NCBI GenBank assembly: GCA_963995505.1 | Contig: OZ023184.1 | Location: 3,162,001-3,226,000, forward strand | Reading direction: 5' to 3' | Source: Hypericum androsaemum | Lineage: Eukaryota > Streptophyta > Magnoliopsida > Malpighiales > Hypericaceae | DNA length: 64,000 nucleotides | Shown here: piece by piece, positions 12,701-26,400 of the stretch | Layout of the letters: each line of letters starts with the position of its first letter | Numbering within the stretch: the first letter of the stretch is position 1 | The notes under the pieces: generated by a model | What the model was told of the DNA's origin: nothing | Database searches by the model: none | What the model saw: the letters and a program-made list of their open reading frames with translations, nothing else | Translations under genes and position numbers: made by a program

Positions 12701-15487
12701 ACTTTACAAGCCGATCCTTGCCAACGCTAAAAAGATAGTGTGTATTCCGTACAAATTTCACTGCATGTATGCTACAATAAGCAGGTAAAATGTCAAAGAT
12801 CGGTAAATTAAAACTGCAAAGCATGAAGTTAATTCTGAAAAATGGAGCACCTTTCAGAATGAGCAAAAATGGATTTATGGCAATCACCGAAATCCAAACC
12901 CCAGATCTTCAGATTTTTGTCCATTGAACCAGTAGCAATCAAATCTCCATCGGATGAAATATCCATGCATAATACCGGTTGCTTGTGACCATATAATGAT
13001 AGAAAAAATCTAAGTGAATCCATAAAATGGACCTGTAAATCACCAAAACAGATGTTAGGATGTCAAATTAGGTATGAAAGGGAAATTTCAAACATTGCAT
13101 AAGCTTCAACTAACAAACACCAAATCTTAAATCAGATCATCTAAATTCATCAAAAAAATTGAAACAACTGAGGCTTTTCATTACAATTAAGTTCCCAATA
13201 TTCAACCAGATTTCATTACGAATATCATCAACTAAACCAGATTCAAGGATATTTTTAGAAGTCAACTTGACCTTCACGGTACTGTCCAGCAGAGCAACAG
13301 CAATGTATTTAGCATCAGGACTAACAGCAACTGCCAACACTTCATCATTCATCTTCAAAGTCCTTACATCTGATACTACAAAATGAGTAGACCCCTGTAA
13401 CAGAAACAGAGAATGAAACACAACAATAATATGGAGGTCAGTTGCAAAATACCTTGGCTAAAGCACAACCAAGCATAATGACCACACAGAAACAGATAAA
13501 AACTACAGCGCTTCTTCATTGGAAATTTACCAGGTCCACTATTTTACAGGATGTTTTCTAGAAAGAGAAATCTAATGAAACAGTGTCCGAAGAAGGATTC
13601 TTGCATTATAGATTTGGAACAGCTATGAAAGATAAATACCTGATCAGGGCTCTGACTGATTCCATACTCCCAGAACTTAACATCCTTATCCTTACTGCCC
13701 GTGATAAAACCATTTTCATTTTTTGGAATCTGAGCAATGGTGTAGATGGAGTCACCGTGAGCTTCAACTTTGTCAACGCAAGTACCACTCCCTATGTCTA
13801 CTATTTCAATCTTTCCATCTTTGGTTCCCACCAGAGCATACTTGTTATATGGAAGAATCAAACCACATAATCCAAAACCGGAATCAACTGTGCGAAGGCA
13901 AGAACCTGTGCTTGGGTTCCAAAACTTCATCGCATTGTGACTTGTTGACAGCAAAAGGCTATTATCTGAACTAAGTGCAACACTCCTGACATCAGAACGG
14001 TGACCCTGGAGCTCAATACTCAGAGTCTTTGAGCTACTGTCACTATTAACAGAATAAAATTCTAACAGGTTATTGTTCAAGGATAACGCAATACTAGCCA
14101 GAGAGTTCTTCGATGGATTAGGACTAAAAGCAATAGAACAGATTTTCTTGCTGGCTCTAACAGTATGAGACAGCTTAAAAATATCATTGACTACGACCAA
14201 GTTGGCATCTCCTTCAGGCACAGCCACATTATCCTTGCTTTCAGCTGTGTCAGCTGAAACTTTTGCAGCTTTCTTTTCTTTCTTCCTATTCAGCCTGCGT
14301 TTAGCTTTTCTCTTGGCTTCATCCTCCCCAAGAACGCGGTAAATGTCTAATGTTTTACCAGCCACTTGACAAGCCAGCAAACTACCAGACTTGTTGAATC
14401 TCACAGTCGCAACTCTATCCTTAGCTTGTCTTGGAATCTCTCCAAAAAGCTTCAAAACTTCCCACCTACTCTGAGTGGTCACATCTCCATCACCGCTTCC
14501 ACTGGCATTCTCCTCGCCAGCAGCATGTCCATCCACCAACTCATGCTTAACTGTGTAAACTCTAAGCTCCAGATCAGAGGAGCCAGCAACCAAGTACCTC
14601 TCCTGCAGGTCAACATCCAACGACCAGATCTCACTATGATGGCCACTAACAATCTGCATACAATGTTGCGTCTCAAGATCCCAAACCCTCATGAACCTAT
14701 CCTTCGAGGAACTAACAAGCTTTTTACCAGACTCCAAAAAGACAAGATCAGTAACCTGCAAAACCCAGAGCAACACAAGACCCAATTCACAACCCCGACC
14801 ACAGAAGACAATCATCCTGACAATCACACACATAAAACGAAAAGAAAAAAAAAACCTGATCACGATGTCCATGAAGGCGGAAAAGCCCAGCCTCCCCAAC
14901 CACATCCCACAAAATGACATCATTATCTTTGCTCCCAGACGCGAGATACGCACCCGTCTTGTCATACTTCAGGACAGTAACCGCTCCTTTGTGTCCGTTA
15001 AAGGTAGCCTCGCAACTCCCCTTCTCCACATCCCAAACCCTTATACTCCCATCCCCATATCCACTAGCAACCTGAGAAGATCAATCGCAAAACAATGTGG
15101 TTAATCATTCTAATTACTTTAATTAATTAAGCTCCACTTTACTCCTTAAATCCCTAATCTCTATCCAAAACCTAACCGCTAAAAACAAAAGGCGAAGAAC
15201 TGTAAAGGAAAAAAGGCGGAACCGAGGTGTAATAAACAGGCGGTTACCAGGGAGGACGGGGAGGAGGCGGTGGCAGTTACGGCGGGGGCGGGGCCGGAGC
15301 TCGAAGAGGGGAGGGAAGGGGTTAGGGTTTTGAAACAGGTGCCCTGGCGGACGTGCCAGACAGCGAGGTTCTCGAGGGCCGAAGAGAGGAGGAACTTGCC
15401 GGAGGCGTCGTAGGTGATGTTGCCTTCCAACGAGGCAATTACCCCAAACGACGCCGCCGCCTCGTACCTCAGGTACGCTTTCACCAT
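9751..15487 (-). CDS. WDR3: WDR3/Utp12-type WD40 protein of the SSU processome
   Basis: Twelve exons on the minus strand keep frame: 15487-15248, 15071-14856, 14755-13640, 13394-13272, 13032-12851, 12771-12540, 12460-12254, 10966-10838, 10487-10419, 10292-10170, 10076-10026 and 9924-9751. They predict 953 residues, about the length of yeast Utp12 (Dip2) and human WDR3. Tandem WD40 repeats fill residues 1 to about 690, with typical ends such as [42 protein letters not shown] and [15 protein letters not shown] basic lysine/arginine stretch interrupts the repeats near the middle of exon 3. A Utp12 domain follows at about 790-890, and the tail is lysine-rich, consistent with a nucleolar protein. 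The family works in the UTP-B complex on 18S rRNA processing. Intron 7 is unusually long (about 1.29 kb). The exon 4 donor (GTCAAG) is weak but is required by the conserved continuation. Confidence 0.93.
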
Positions 15488-15838
15488 CCCGATTAACTGC
15501 TGCGAGTGAACGGTGCCGTTTGGTTGGTTACGAGGACGCCTGCCACCTACGGCGCCGTTTAGAGGTTCTTCTTTATTCTTCCCTTCGCCTCGCTTGGCTC
15601 CAGGGTTTTAGCTTCAAGGGTTTATGAGAGGCTGACTTGAATTTTTCAGGCTATAAAAAGGTTTTGGGCTTTGGGCTTGTTGGGCCTCATTTGGGCGACG
15701 TCGAGAAGGGGGCGTCTTATTTGCCCTATTTTTGGGGCACGGACCATGTTGTCTATCCGTGCTCCTTAGACTCGTTGATTTTGACTTCGTCTAAATTCGA
15801 ATCATGTCCGAATTTAAGGAGCAGTGTCTCTCATTTTT
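15488..15838. other. Upstream region of WDR3
   Basis: The 150 bp next to the WDR3 start are GC-rich and probably form its promoter and 5' UTR (minus strand). The rest shows no gene. Confidence 0.4.
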
Positions 15839-16196
15839 GGTATCGGATTTGGTCCTAGACATGCATTTTCGTCCAGAACTGTCCTGGGACACGCGATGGT
15901 TCGCTTAGTTATGATATAATGGTTCACTCAGTTATGATAAAATAATTCGCCCAGTTATGACGATATGGTTCGCCCGAAGCGGTCCCAATTTTTTCAGAAC
16001 ACGCTATGGTTCACCCAATTATGATAGAATGGTTCGCCGAATGAACCGTCCTGGGACACGCGATGGTTCGCCCAGTTATGATAAAATGGTTCGCCTAATT
16101 ATGATGAAATAGTTCGCTCAGTTATGATAGAATGATTCGCCGATGGGCCTTTCGAGATGGTCCTGAAAATGAGATTCCAGGACCAAATCCGGTCCC
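15839..16196. mobile_element. Non-autonomous TIR element with internal 23-bp minisatellite
   Basis: The left end GGTATCGGATTTGGTCCT is an imperfect inverted copy of the right end AGGACCAAATCCGGTCCC. Flanking direct repeats are CTCATTTTT at 15830-15838 and CTCATTTTC at 16197-16205, that is 9 bp with one mismatch, which points to a Mutator-like element (an 8-bp hAT reading is possible). The interior is mostly degenerate tandem copies of a unit like CAGTTATGATAAAATGGTTC plus three bases, with no ORF. The sequence at 1-306 shares both the minisatellite and the right end. Confidence 0.6.
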
Positions 16197-16205
16197 CTCA
16201 TTTTC

Positions 16206-19200
16206 GACCGAAAAAACATAAGAGATGAATATTAATATATATAACCAAATTTCCAAATCGGCAAGTGCAAATCCCAACCCTTACAGTCTTCCGGGTTAAC
16301 TCGGTAACTCGTCAACCAGCCTCTGAAAAATTCTTAACCCTAACGACCTAAAATTTCATATTCTTGTTGTCCCGTCGGATGGCCTCTATGATCTCCAAGC
16401 GGCTTGTCAATGTCTCCTTTCATTCTAAGCTCGTTGATAAGGATCTAGGTCTAATAAATCATACCGGTGGCGACCCCAGACTCAAGGTTATCTATATTTT
16501 CATGCTTCATCATATGACTGGAGATAGTCTTATTACAATTAACAAATTAATAAATATCATCAGTACTCTAAACTAATCAACCCGGCGGTGGAATGGTCGG
16601 CTGCCGCCATGAGACGACGAAGTCACCCCTATGTGTGATTCAGAGCACTTGACAGCGACAGATTGGTGCCCTAAATATATACCGACCAGGAGTATAACTA
16701 GCGTTATATGACAATTAATAATGCGTAAGCATCCAAATAATCTCACAAATATCTACCCTAAAACCAAAGTGGTGCAACTAATGCTACGAAATTATTAGGA
16801 TAGTCATTTTTAAATAGGGTATTTAGAGTTCAATAGTAAAGGGAATTGGATTCGGTGTTCACAACGTGACCTAGCAGTAACAATCAGACAACACGAAGAA
16901 CGGCGACACATTACGCGGCAGCACATCGCAGTGGCATATCAGTTTTTAAATAGCACATCACAACGGCAAACATAAACAACGGCACATTAAGTATAAAAAG
17001 TGTACTAATTATAGGAGGTCGAGAGTTCAAACTCTGACATGGTGTAAAATCTACCTTTCAAAAAAATATCAGGCAATGTACCACTCTAATCTGTGATGTG
17101 CCATTAAAAAATTGATGTACTATCGTATGATGTGTCGTCCTTCTCCATGTTATTTGATTGGTGTTAGCAGCGCATCCCATAGTAAAGATATAGGGGACGT
17201 GGCTGGGTTTGGTCCCACACGATGTCCTAGCCATTACCATCCACGCACGCCAGATTATTTTAGCATTTACCACGTTCCCATGTGCTAGAAATTGGGTGCT
17301 GCAACTGGGAATAAAGTGCTCAAAATGCATAATATGATGACACATGATTGAGTCTGTGAATTGGAATTTCCTTATGGATTTCCCTGTAGATTTGACAAGC
17401 AACATTTCAAATTCGGCCGGTAATTTTGAAACTACTGAATATTATAATTTTAAAGCACAAAACCACAAGGTTTTAAAGTTAATTTTGACCATTGTTTTAT
17501 TTTCCAATTACTATCCGTTACATTGAGCAATTGAATTATGAAACTGAATCTTTTGGATTTAAGCATTCTAAGTGTGTAGAACAAAGGTAATGTCACGGGT
17601 GGAAGCACCAAATCGGAAATTGGGAATTGAATTGATCATTTCACTAAGAATCTTTTGGATTTAAGCATTCTCAATATAAAATATATCATTTACAGAGTCA
17701 TTCCTAAAATATATTTAGAGTTCGACAGTATTTGATTTTGTATAAGATGTGTAAAAAAATTGTTTGAATAAAAGTAAACATGTATATATTCTTATTGTAT
17801 AAATTTTAATTTAGTTCCATTCTTTGTTAATGGGTTCCAGCTCCAACTGGCTAGAATATTTGGTTTAGTGGTGAATTAAAAAATTAGTTAAAGGCCTTCA
17901 CGGGAATTGGATCCATTAATTTTTTACAATCCGGGGATGAGTTGCGTATCTTTTTCCTCTTGTTTTGTTAGCCTAGGGCTTATTTAAATGGCCGAATTCA
18001 TTCTTTCCTCGTTCGCTCTGAAATATTCATCCCATGGGTTATGAATATGAAAAAAAAGTAGTTCAAGTAGTAAGTGACTTAAAAATTTTTTTAAATTGTT
18101 GTTAAAGTCTTACATGGATTAAAAAAAATTTAAAGATTTTTTTAAAAAAAGTCGAATAACGTTTACTCGACTCTGAATATCGAATGTAAAAAATATGAAA
18201 AGGCAGACAATGATTAATCGGTTATAATAAGGCCCCAAAATTCTGCCCTAGAAATCAATTTGTTCCCCACATAAGCTAGCATAGTACTAACTACTGAGGA
18301 CCAACACAAGAGCCAATCTGGTGGTTGCCTTTGTGGAAACCAGCCCATTTAATTCTTTGGCTGCTCCTAATTTTTTATTGGGGTTCACGCCAAATTTATT
18401 TTCTTATTGTGATCGTACAAGCTACAAGTGGTTCGTGTGATTTTTCTCGTTGATCCTTGAGTTGCAACGATTCCATGTAATTTTTTAATTTAAACTAATA
18501 ATATTGACTAATTCAGTTTTGAGCTGACTAAAATTTTTGAAATATGACAAAATTCGTCAAAAAATATTTAACTATGTTATATTGTTTCTTTTTTAATAAC
18601 TCAGAGTTGATACATCTTGATTAAAATATAACAACTTATTGACTAATTGATTTAAGTGTTTTGTTGATCTAAACAACTTAATTCTCTAATATGGCCGGGA
18701 ATTGTTTTTAAGAGTTGATCGATCCAAAAGGTTGCAAGTTGCAGGACACGAGAAAGGTAAAATGAGATCGAGATATGCACTTAATGAAAGAATGCATATG
18801 GACAAAGATATGATGGACAATGTATTTCAGCGGAAGGCATTTTGTTTAATAATGCGGATATTTCGGGTTCATGTTTGGACAAAACAAAAGATATTGATGA
18901 TAAGTTAACTAATAAGAGTTATTCAAATAATGAGGAGCTTAAATTTATTTAAAGAAATTTTGTTCAACTATTACAAATGTAAAATGTACTATTTGGAGAG
19001 TCATTTCCTAGATAGAATCTGACATAGTTCGACTCTAGATACCGAAATTTTCAAAAAATAAATATCATCGTTAAAAGAAAGATGGTACATTATGAAGCTT
19101 GACCGGTGTTTATGCGGGCGTCGTGAACAATTGTGGATTTCGACTTTAAAATCACAGGTAACTAAAATCAGAGGTATTTATATTTGTTAAAAAGAGCAAT

Positions 19201-19680
19201 TGCGGAAATTACTGCCCAAGTAATGCTGGAGTAAGTTTACACCCGCTTGGTTACCTGCTCGCAAAGTAAGAAGTAGAGTGAAAGTTGTTGGAAAAAGAAC
19301 GTACCTTTACGAAGTTGTGCTTCCAAAAAGATATAAAGCAAAGTTCAATTATCTTTTTCGTCAATTAGGTCATGAATATCATGGTATTTATTCCAAGTGA
19401 TAAAATTATTAGATATATTTTTTTTTAAAATATTTAAATTCAAACTTTACAAACAAGGAAATATACCAATTGAAAATTTGTTCCCCAAGTAGAAGAGAAT
19501 CACCCAAAAAATGGGTCATTGGCTCCCAAATGTCACAATTCCACCACAACTCCATGTCAAAACCATATACAGAAACGATGTCGTCGCATAGAGAGGAGAA
19601 AGAACGTAATAGTGACGTTTTTGTTGTCCTCTCATTAATTAAACTCCCACCACCTCATTATTGTTGTTGCCGATAAATTG
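16206..19680. other. AT-rich intergenic DNA
   Basis: No supported gene in this stretch. Short ORFs (for example 16364-16576, 17058-17405 and 18702-18908) show no domain, no codon pattern and no splice partners. Around 17060-17180 there are loosely repeated phrases such as ATGTACCACT and GATGTGCC, reminiscent of decayed repeats. Confidence 0.4.
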
Positions 19681-20428
19681 TGATAGGACGTCGGAAACGA
19701 TCTTAAGAGCGGGTCCGGAGTAGTCGTCCCAAGAGCGATTCAAACGAACAGGTAAAGGTGGAAAAAATATGGGAAAAGAAAAGAGAAGAAGTAGATTAGA
19801 CTTAGTAGAAGAGAAAAGAATCGTAGAGGAGAAAGAATTTATTGAAATTATAGGGGAGAAGACGAAGGAAAAAACATAAAAGATAGATAAACTAAGCTAA
19901 GAAGCTACATATGAATGTTTGATGTTTGGTTTGTGTCCTTCATGTCTGTACCTAACTCTCCTTATATAGAATAAGTTCGCCCCAATCCCATACAAAAATC
20001 CTAGGCTGTGTCAATATAGGAAAATCCAACATAGTTCCGGCCTAATAAGGAAAAACTTAAACTGCCTGAAACGTCCAACCCATGTTTGGCCCTTTTCCGT
20101 GCTGAATTTGGAAAAATCATAAATTAGAAAGTTGTAGATTGGAATCGTGTCAATCCAATACTTGAAGAAAAAGTTACGATATTTTTACCAAAATAGGTTC
20201 AGCAGATCCGCAGCCTAATAAGAAAAAATCTACTCCCAAAACTTTCAACCCAAGTCTGACCTATTTCTGCACCAAATTTGGAGAAATCACAAACTAAAAA
20301 GTTCTAGATCTTTGTTTTATTTTTTTTAGCTTTTGGAATCGCATCAATCAAATACACGAATAAAAAGATATGATTATTTTACTGAAACATGGTCAAACAA
20401 ATTTACAAATTAATTTTTCGCTCCAACA
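19681..20428 (-). mobile_element. Solo LTR with internal tandem duplication
   Basis: On the minus strand this reads TGTTGGAGCG...CGTCCTATCA, with TG...CA ends. AATTG stands at 19676-19680 and again at 20428-20432, giving a 4-5 bp target duplication that overlaps the terminal base. A TATA-like CTATATAAGG lies on the minus strand near 19961-19969. Inside, about 20045-20215 and 20215-20410 are diverged copies of one roughly 180-bp unit (both contain CCTAATAAG, then a CCAA..TTTGG..AAATCA..A core). There is no second LTR or coding region. Confidence 0.62.
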
Positions 20429-20432
20429 ATTG

Positions 20433-23334
20433 TATTGCCCATATGAGGCAATGAGCTCTTTATTGGTACCGTCGGTGGCGCTTAGCTCGATTAATTACTA
20501 ATCCAGGCATCAACTGTGCTAAGATTTGTTTATGCATTTACGACCATCATTTTAAAAACAAGGCCCCACTGGTAGGATTGTGGCTCGAGTCATTTTTATA
20601 CCAAAATTTGAAGAGTGGTTAAACCTATAATCATTATCGTCTAATTGGTAGACCGATCGATCCAGAGATGGAGGGAATTCTGAATCACATCCGGATCCAT
20701 TTAAAAAAAATTGTGTATCGTTATTACCAAAAAGCCCTTCAATTGAAAGTTTAACATGAACCTCCAAAATTGAGAAATTTTTAAATAAAACTTGAATTTA
20801 GATGATGTGAATTACGCGGATACCACTGAACTTGGAACCTATATTCACTCCACTACCGAAAACAAAGTGAAATAGTGAAATTGGTATTGGTCCGTACTTA
20901 TACGGTCATCGATTTTTCGTAGACTTCGTCGTTGTGACGTCCATATGTTTTCAATTAAAATTATTTTCCCATCGGAGAAAAAGTCCAACACGTTATTTTG
21001 AGTTTATACCCAATTCGACCGTTGCATTTTTCATTTAATCCAGACTATGTCGTTGAGTTTGAGATAGATATTTCAACACCAAACAGACAATCAACCAATG
21101 AAAATATATATATTTTTTAGATTTTGACTTCTTATTTATTTTTTGAATTGGAAGGACGCCATAAACCTGGGTGGCTCAGCAAACGAAATCGCCGTATATT
21201 TTATACTCTTGGGTTAGATATATAGTTAATCAGTGAAATTGGTATGTAGGCTATAATAATTGTTTATTAAATAATAAACATCTTCCCAAATAAGCTGGAT
21301 GGACGTGAACGTCATTTTATTACGGATACGTAAGAAAGGTTTTTAAAAGCATGTGTCACAAGTCGGACCGCGAATCGCTCAAGTTACTGGCCCATAAATA
21401 GTGGTATGAATGAAAACCTTACGAATCGAATAGATTTTGATCGGACTGGGCAGTTTGCCTGGATATTTTCAATCAAACCGGACGGTTCACCTAAAATAAA
21501 ATCAATTTTGCAAAACCCTTACAAACTCTCCGATTTTTTCAAATTTTGGATTTCTCTAATGGTTGAATTCTTGAATCTAAGGTGAAGGAAGCCATTTTCA
21601 GACATATATTTAGTTATTTATCCATATAGTCCGATTTGACTGGCCGGACCGGACGACCCAAATGTCAGACCAAGATCCGGGTCACTCTCCGGGTCGTTTT
21701 TGAAAATCTTGGTATGTATGCTATAAGTTTTTTTGGGTAAATTACTGTGGGGTCTCTCTAGTATGGAAGTTAGGACTTGCAACCCTAATTTTGGATTCTT
21801 TATTCGAATTAAAAATTTTAAAATTAGGGTTCTTCAAGTTTTGATATTTCTAATTGATTAGTTTGTGTTTTGATTGAAGGTCGGAGGAGGAAGAAGATGA
21901 AGGGGAGGAAGAAAGATATATATTTTTTATTTTTTAAGTGGGAGGAGCATTTTAATCTTTTTAAGTGGGGATTCGCCGAAAAAATCTTCGATACCGACAC
22001 GAAAGACCTCATAGTATAATAAACTAAACACGAGGGACTTTATTATCTATTTTGATAATTGAGAGAATAAATCATAGATTTAGCAAGAATAATTTGCTTT
22101 TTTTTTGGGTGGAATGTAGGCTACAAGTACACATTGTTTAAATATATTCGTGTCTTAAAAAAGAATTGTATATAAGTTAGAAGTTAGATTCTTTTTAAAA
22201 ATCTGACTTTTTTTTCCGGCAAAAGAGTGGCGAGGCTTTGCTGTTGCTTAATTTAAAATTCAGCATTACTGAATACTTATTAGAGAATTTACATTTCAAA
22301 AATTCTATCTTTTAACTTAAATTAATGGGGTCATTAGACCTGATACTGGAGTTATAAAAAGAAAAACACACTCCGAAAGACTCATAAGCTCAAATAGTGA
22401 AGAGGAAGGCTCAAAGCTCCTTCTCCTTTGCTAGCTTTCTCAGAAAGTTACTAAAAACATTGGGACCTGCGACCGTTCCTCGTCAACTGCCCAAAAAGAT
22501 TTGACCTTTGAAAAGTTTCTATCTTGGAAGAAGAAGAAGCAGAGAGAGAAGAAACCTCCTAATCGTGTCTTGTCCTGACCCCAAAAGGGAACAAAAAAAC
22601 TCATAGAAAAAAAGGGTTCTTTAAACATTTAGGCGCCTAACCCAACTACCAACCCCACGAAAGGCTTACACTTGTTAACTTTCTGAAACTGTGGGTGCTT
22701 ATTCTCTTGCAAAGGTACATTCTTTATGCATTTGCCTTTAAGATGTACTAGTTGCCTATGTGGGTTTTGTTCATTTTGGGTATTGGAGTTGTCTTTTTCG
22801 AATAATTGGACGTGTGCTTGGAAAGTAAGCACAAAAGCTTATTGTCTTCTCCGTGTTCTCATTTTCTTCTCTTTGCTTCCGTATTTTCGTGTTCCTGTGT
22901 GTATCTATTTACTTCTAATGCCTTTAGCTGGAAGATCAATTCTATATTTTTACTTGTTTTGCTGTTTTTTTTTAATTGAAAACACCTATCTTTCGGACGC
23001 ATTGACCGACTAATCTAAGTTAGAATTGGGCAGCACCTTTGAATAATGACGAGGTAGTTTTTATTTGGACAATTGATAGAGACGGAGAAGTAAATGTCGG
23101 GAAATTGGAGTTTGTTGATTTTAAGGGAACTTCCATTGTCCAAAGCATGCAACTTTGGTCCATGTGGCTATGTAAGTTAGGTTCATGGATGAGCTACTCA
23201 CTAAGGTCATCCCTTTTTTTAATCCTTTTCCTGGGAACTTTTCATGTCTTGGTCTAACTTTAGAATTAGATGGTACATTTTTATGCATCACATGTTGTAT
23301 TCGTTGTCTGAAGTGATTGTGTCTCTTCTCTGTA
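20433..23334. other. Intergenic DNA and probable 5' region of the PIP5K gene
   Basis: No gene is recognised. The stretch from about 22350 to 23330 is probably promoter, 5' UTR and possibly a 5' UTR intron of the downstream kinase; a good acceptor (TTCTCTGTAG) ends at 23335. Small ORFs here are not supported. Confidence 0.4.
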
Positions 23335-23398
23335 GATCAGAGGATACAGAAGTTGGAAGCTTTCGCGCGTAACTTGCGAGTAAGTTAGAGATATCTTA

Positions 23399-23470
23399 AT
23401 GGTTATGATCTTGTGAGGTACTGCAAATTTCTGGGCCATTATGCATGTCTGGTCCTGTGGCTCTTGCTGA
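23399..23470 (+). promoter_or_regulatory. Two short upstream ORFs before the PIP5K start
   Basis: An ATG at 23399 opens a five-codon ORF ending in TGA at 23416. A second ATG at 23441 lies four bases before the main ATG (23445), in another frame, and ends in TGA at 23470 after nine codons. It therefore overlaps the main start. The upstream ATG has A at -3, whereas the main ATG has T at -3 and T at +4, a weak context. Translational dampening is an inference. Confidence 0.55.
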
Positions 23471-26400
23471 TAATGTGGAGCGATCACTAACTTCTGCGGA
23501 CCGAACTAGATCAGTGGAAGCCTATCCTGATAGAGATCGGTTCTCTTGGTCAATCAATGGGGAATCTTTCCGTAGTTCTATTGAAGTTGCCACCTTTAGA
23601 GTTGGGGAGCTCTTTCTCCCCAGCGGCGAGTCCTACTCTGGCTCGTTGCTTGGGGATTTGCCCGAGGGTAATGGGAAATATGTGTGGTTAAATGGGACTG
23701 TGTACGAAGGTGAGTGGCGACGAGGAGCTAGACATGGAAATGGAAAAATTCGATGGCCTTCTGGCGCTTCGTATGAAGGTGAATTCTCTGGTGGTTATAT
23801 ACATGGCACAGGCACATATATCGTTTCTAGTAAGTTAACCTACAAGGGAAGATTTCGATTAAACCTGAAACATGGATTGGGTTATCAAGTTTACCTGAAC
23901 GGGGATATCTTTGAGGGTTCTTGGATGCAGGGGACACCTGAAGGACCTGGGAAATATACTTGGGTCAATGGGAATGTTTATCTGGGGTACATGAAGGGTG
24001 GTAAGATGACAGGGAAGGGAACACTGACATGGACAAATGGCGATTCTTTCGAGGGAGGATGGCTGAATGGTGTAATGCATGGATTCGGAGTGTATACATG
24101 GATCGATGGTGGTTGCTTTGTCGGAACTTGGACTCGAGGTTTAAAGGATGGTAAAGGGTCATTTTATCCAAGAGGCAGCCGGTTTCCAGCAGTGCAGCAG
24201 CGGTATCTAAATGCTTTAAGAACCAGAGGGTTACTCCCGGACTTGAGAAAGCTGAATCATGCTCACATTCGTAATGCATCTCCAATGGATAGGGCAAATG
24301 TCAAGGTTGTTGCAAACAAAGAATCTCATATCGATTCACCCGAAAATCTGTCCCAAGGAAGCTTGTTCAGTTTGCAGGAATCTCGCAACAAAAATGTATC
24401 CTTGGGAAGGCGCTGGAGTCTCGAAGTGTCTATTGAGAAGGTGATTGGGCATGGTCCATCCGTGGATCTATTTGAAGGTCTAGATGAGGACAGTGAAGCT
24501 GATGCACTGCCAATACTCGAGCGAGAGTATATGCAAGGTGTTCTGATTAGTGAACTTGTCATCAACAATAACTATTCACCATTGTCTAGAAGCGCAAAAC
24601 GGAGACAAAGAAAACTTGCTAGGGAGGTCAAGAGGCCTGGTGAAACAATCATTAAAGGACACCGAAGTTATGATTTGATGCTTAGTCTACAACTTGGAAT
24701 CAGGTAAACTCAAGTGATGGGTTTTTAAAGCCTACTCATGTCTCTATATGTCCAATATTATTTCCAGTTTCATAGGTTTCTCATGTACTAAGTTAGATTT
24801 CTATTTCTATCTGGCCTGTCGACTTTGTACACTGATAGCAATAGTTAATGCCTTCAAATATATCATTCTCTACCCCAAATGAAAGTGCTCATATATCGAA
24901 GAATGCTTGGTGATGTCTGGCAGATATACTGTTGGGAAGATTACACCTGTGCAAAGAAGAGAAGTTCGCACATCAGATTTCGGTCGAAGGGCAAGCTTTT
25001 GGATGAATTTTCCAAAATATGGATCTCAACTTACTCCACCTCACCAATCTGATGACTTCAAGTGGAAAGATTATTGCCCGATGGTATTCAGGTATGGTTG
25101 CTATTCTTCTAGTATGTATAGTTTCGGATTGTTAAACAGTTATGTGCTGGCATTGCCATTGCAGGAATTTGAGGGAAATGTTCAAGATCGATGCTGCAGA
25201 TTACATGATGTCCATTTGCGGAAACGATGCTCTCAGGGAACTTTCTTCGCCTGGAAAAAGCGGTAGCATATTCTTCCTGTCTCAGGACGATCGGTTTATG
25301 ATTAAAACGCTCCGAAAATCTGAAGTGCAGGTTCACCTCCTCCTTCCTTGGAGATATATATATATTGATTGCTTGTCCTGCATTGCAGCTTTTTTCTTTC
25401 AATTATAGGCTTGATCTTCCCTTCCAAGAAAAGCTTTACAACATCGCATAATCAGTATTAGTTGCTGAAAGTTCTGTCTTCGTTTTAGTAACATATAAAA
25501 GCATGTAGGTGCTTCTAAAAATGCTTCCAGATTACCATAATCACGTCAGGACTTACGACAACACGCTCATAACGAAGTTCTTTGGTCTACACCGGATAAA
25601 ACCTTCAAGTGGTCAGAAGGTAATTATCAAAGGGAATTGTAAATGTTGCGGGCCTAATCGTGTGCATTTGCAAACTCAATTTATGTCATGAAATTAGTTT
25701 CAAAACATCGGAATCAGATCCATTTTCATAATTTGTTCGATATGCTTTTAGTATCTGAGTCTGAAATATTTGCTTCGCTGCAGTTCCGCTTTGTAGTGAT
25801 GGGTAACATGTTCTGCACAGAATTAAGAATTCACAGAAGATTTGATCTGAAAGGTTCATCACTAGGTCGATCAACAGACAAAATTGAAATTGATGAAAAC
25901 ACAACACTTAAAGACTTGGATCTTAACTATTGTTTCTACTTAGAACCCTCTTGGCGAGAAGATTTACTAATGTGAGTAACTCATCATTTCAATTTGTCTG
26001 TTTTTATTTTTTACTTTTTGCTCCCAAAATCTCCATCCCTCCATCGGAAAACAACAACAACAACAACAGAAGAGTCTTAAGACATCCTTGTGCTTGTACT
26101 ATTTCAGGCAGATTGAGATTGACAGCAAATTTTTGGAAGCGCAACATATTATGGATTATAGTCTTTTAATGGGAGTTCATTATCGAGCTCCGCAGCACCT
26201 GCAGTCTATAATGAGAACAAATCAAGGGTTAGAGGTTTTAGCAGAGGAAGGTATGTCTATCACAGTAATTTCTTATACCGTTTGAGCAGAACTAATTTCA
26301 AAATATATAACCTCATAGCATTTGCCAATTGACAACCGTCGTTAGGATGTCTGTTGTGGCAGTCCAACAATTTTGCATCACATTGTGTTACTTGAATGCT

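Noticed and set aside
13583..14917. Plus-strand ORFs across WDR3 exon 3
   Set aside because: They are shadows of the long minus-strand exon, which has clear WD40 repeats.
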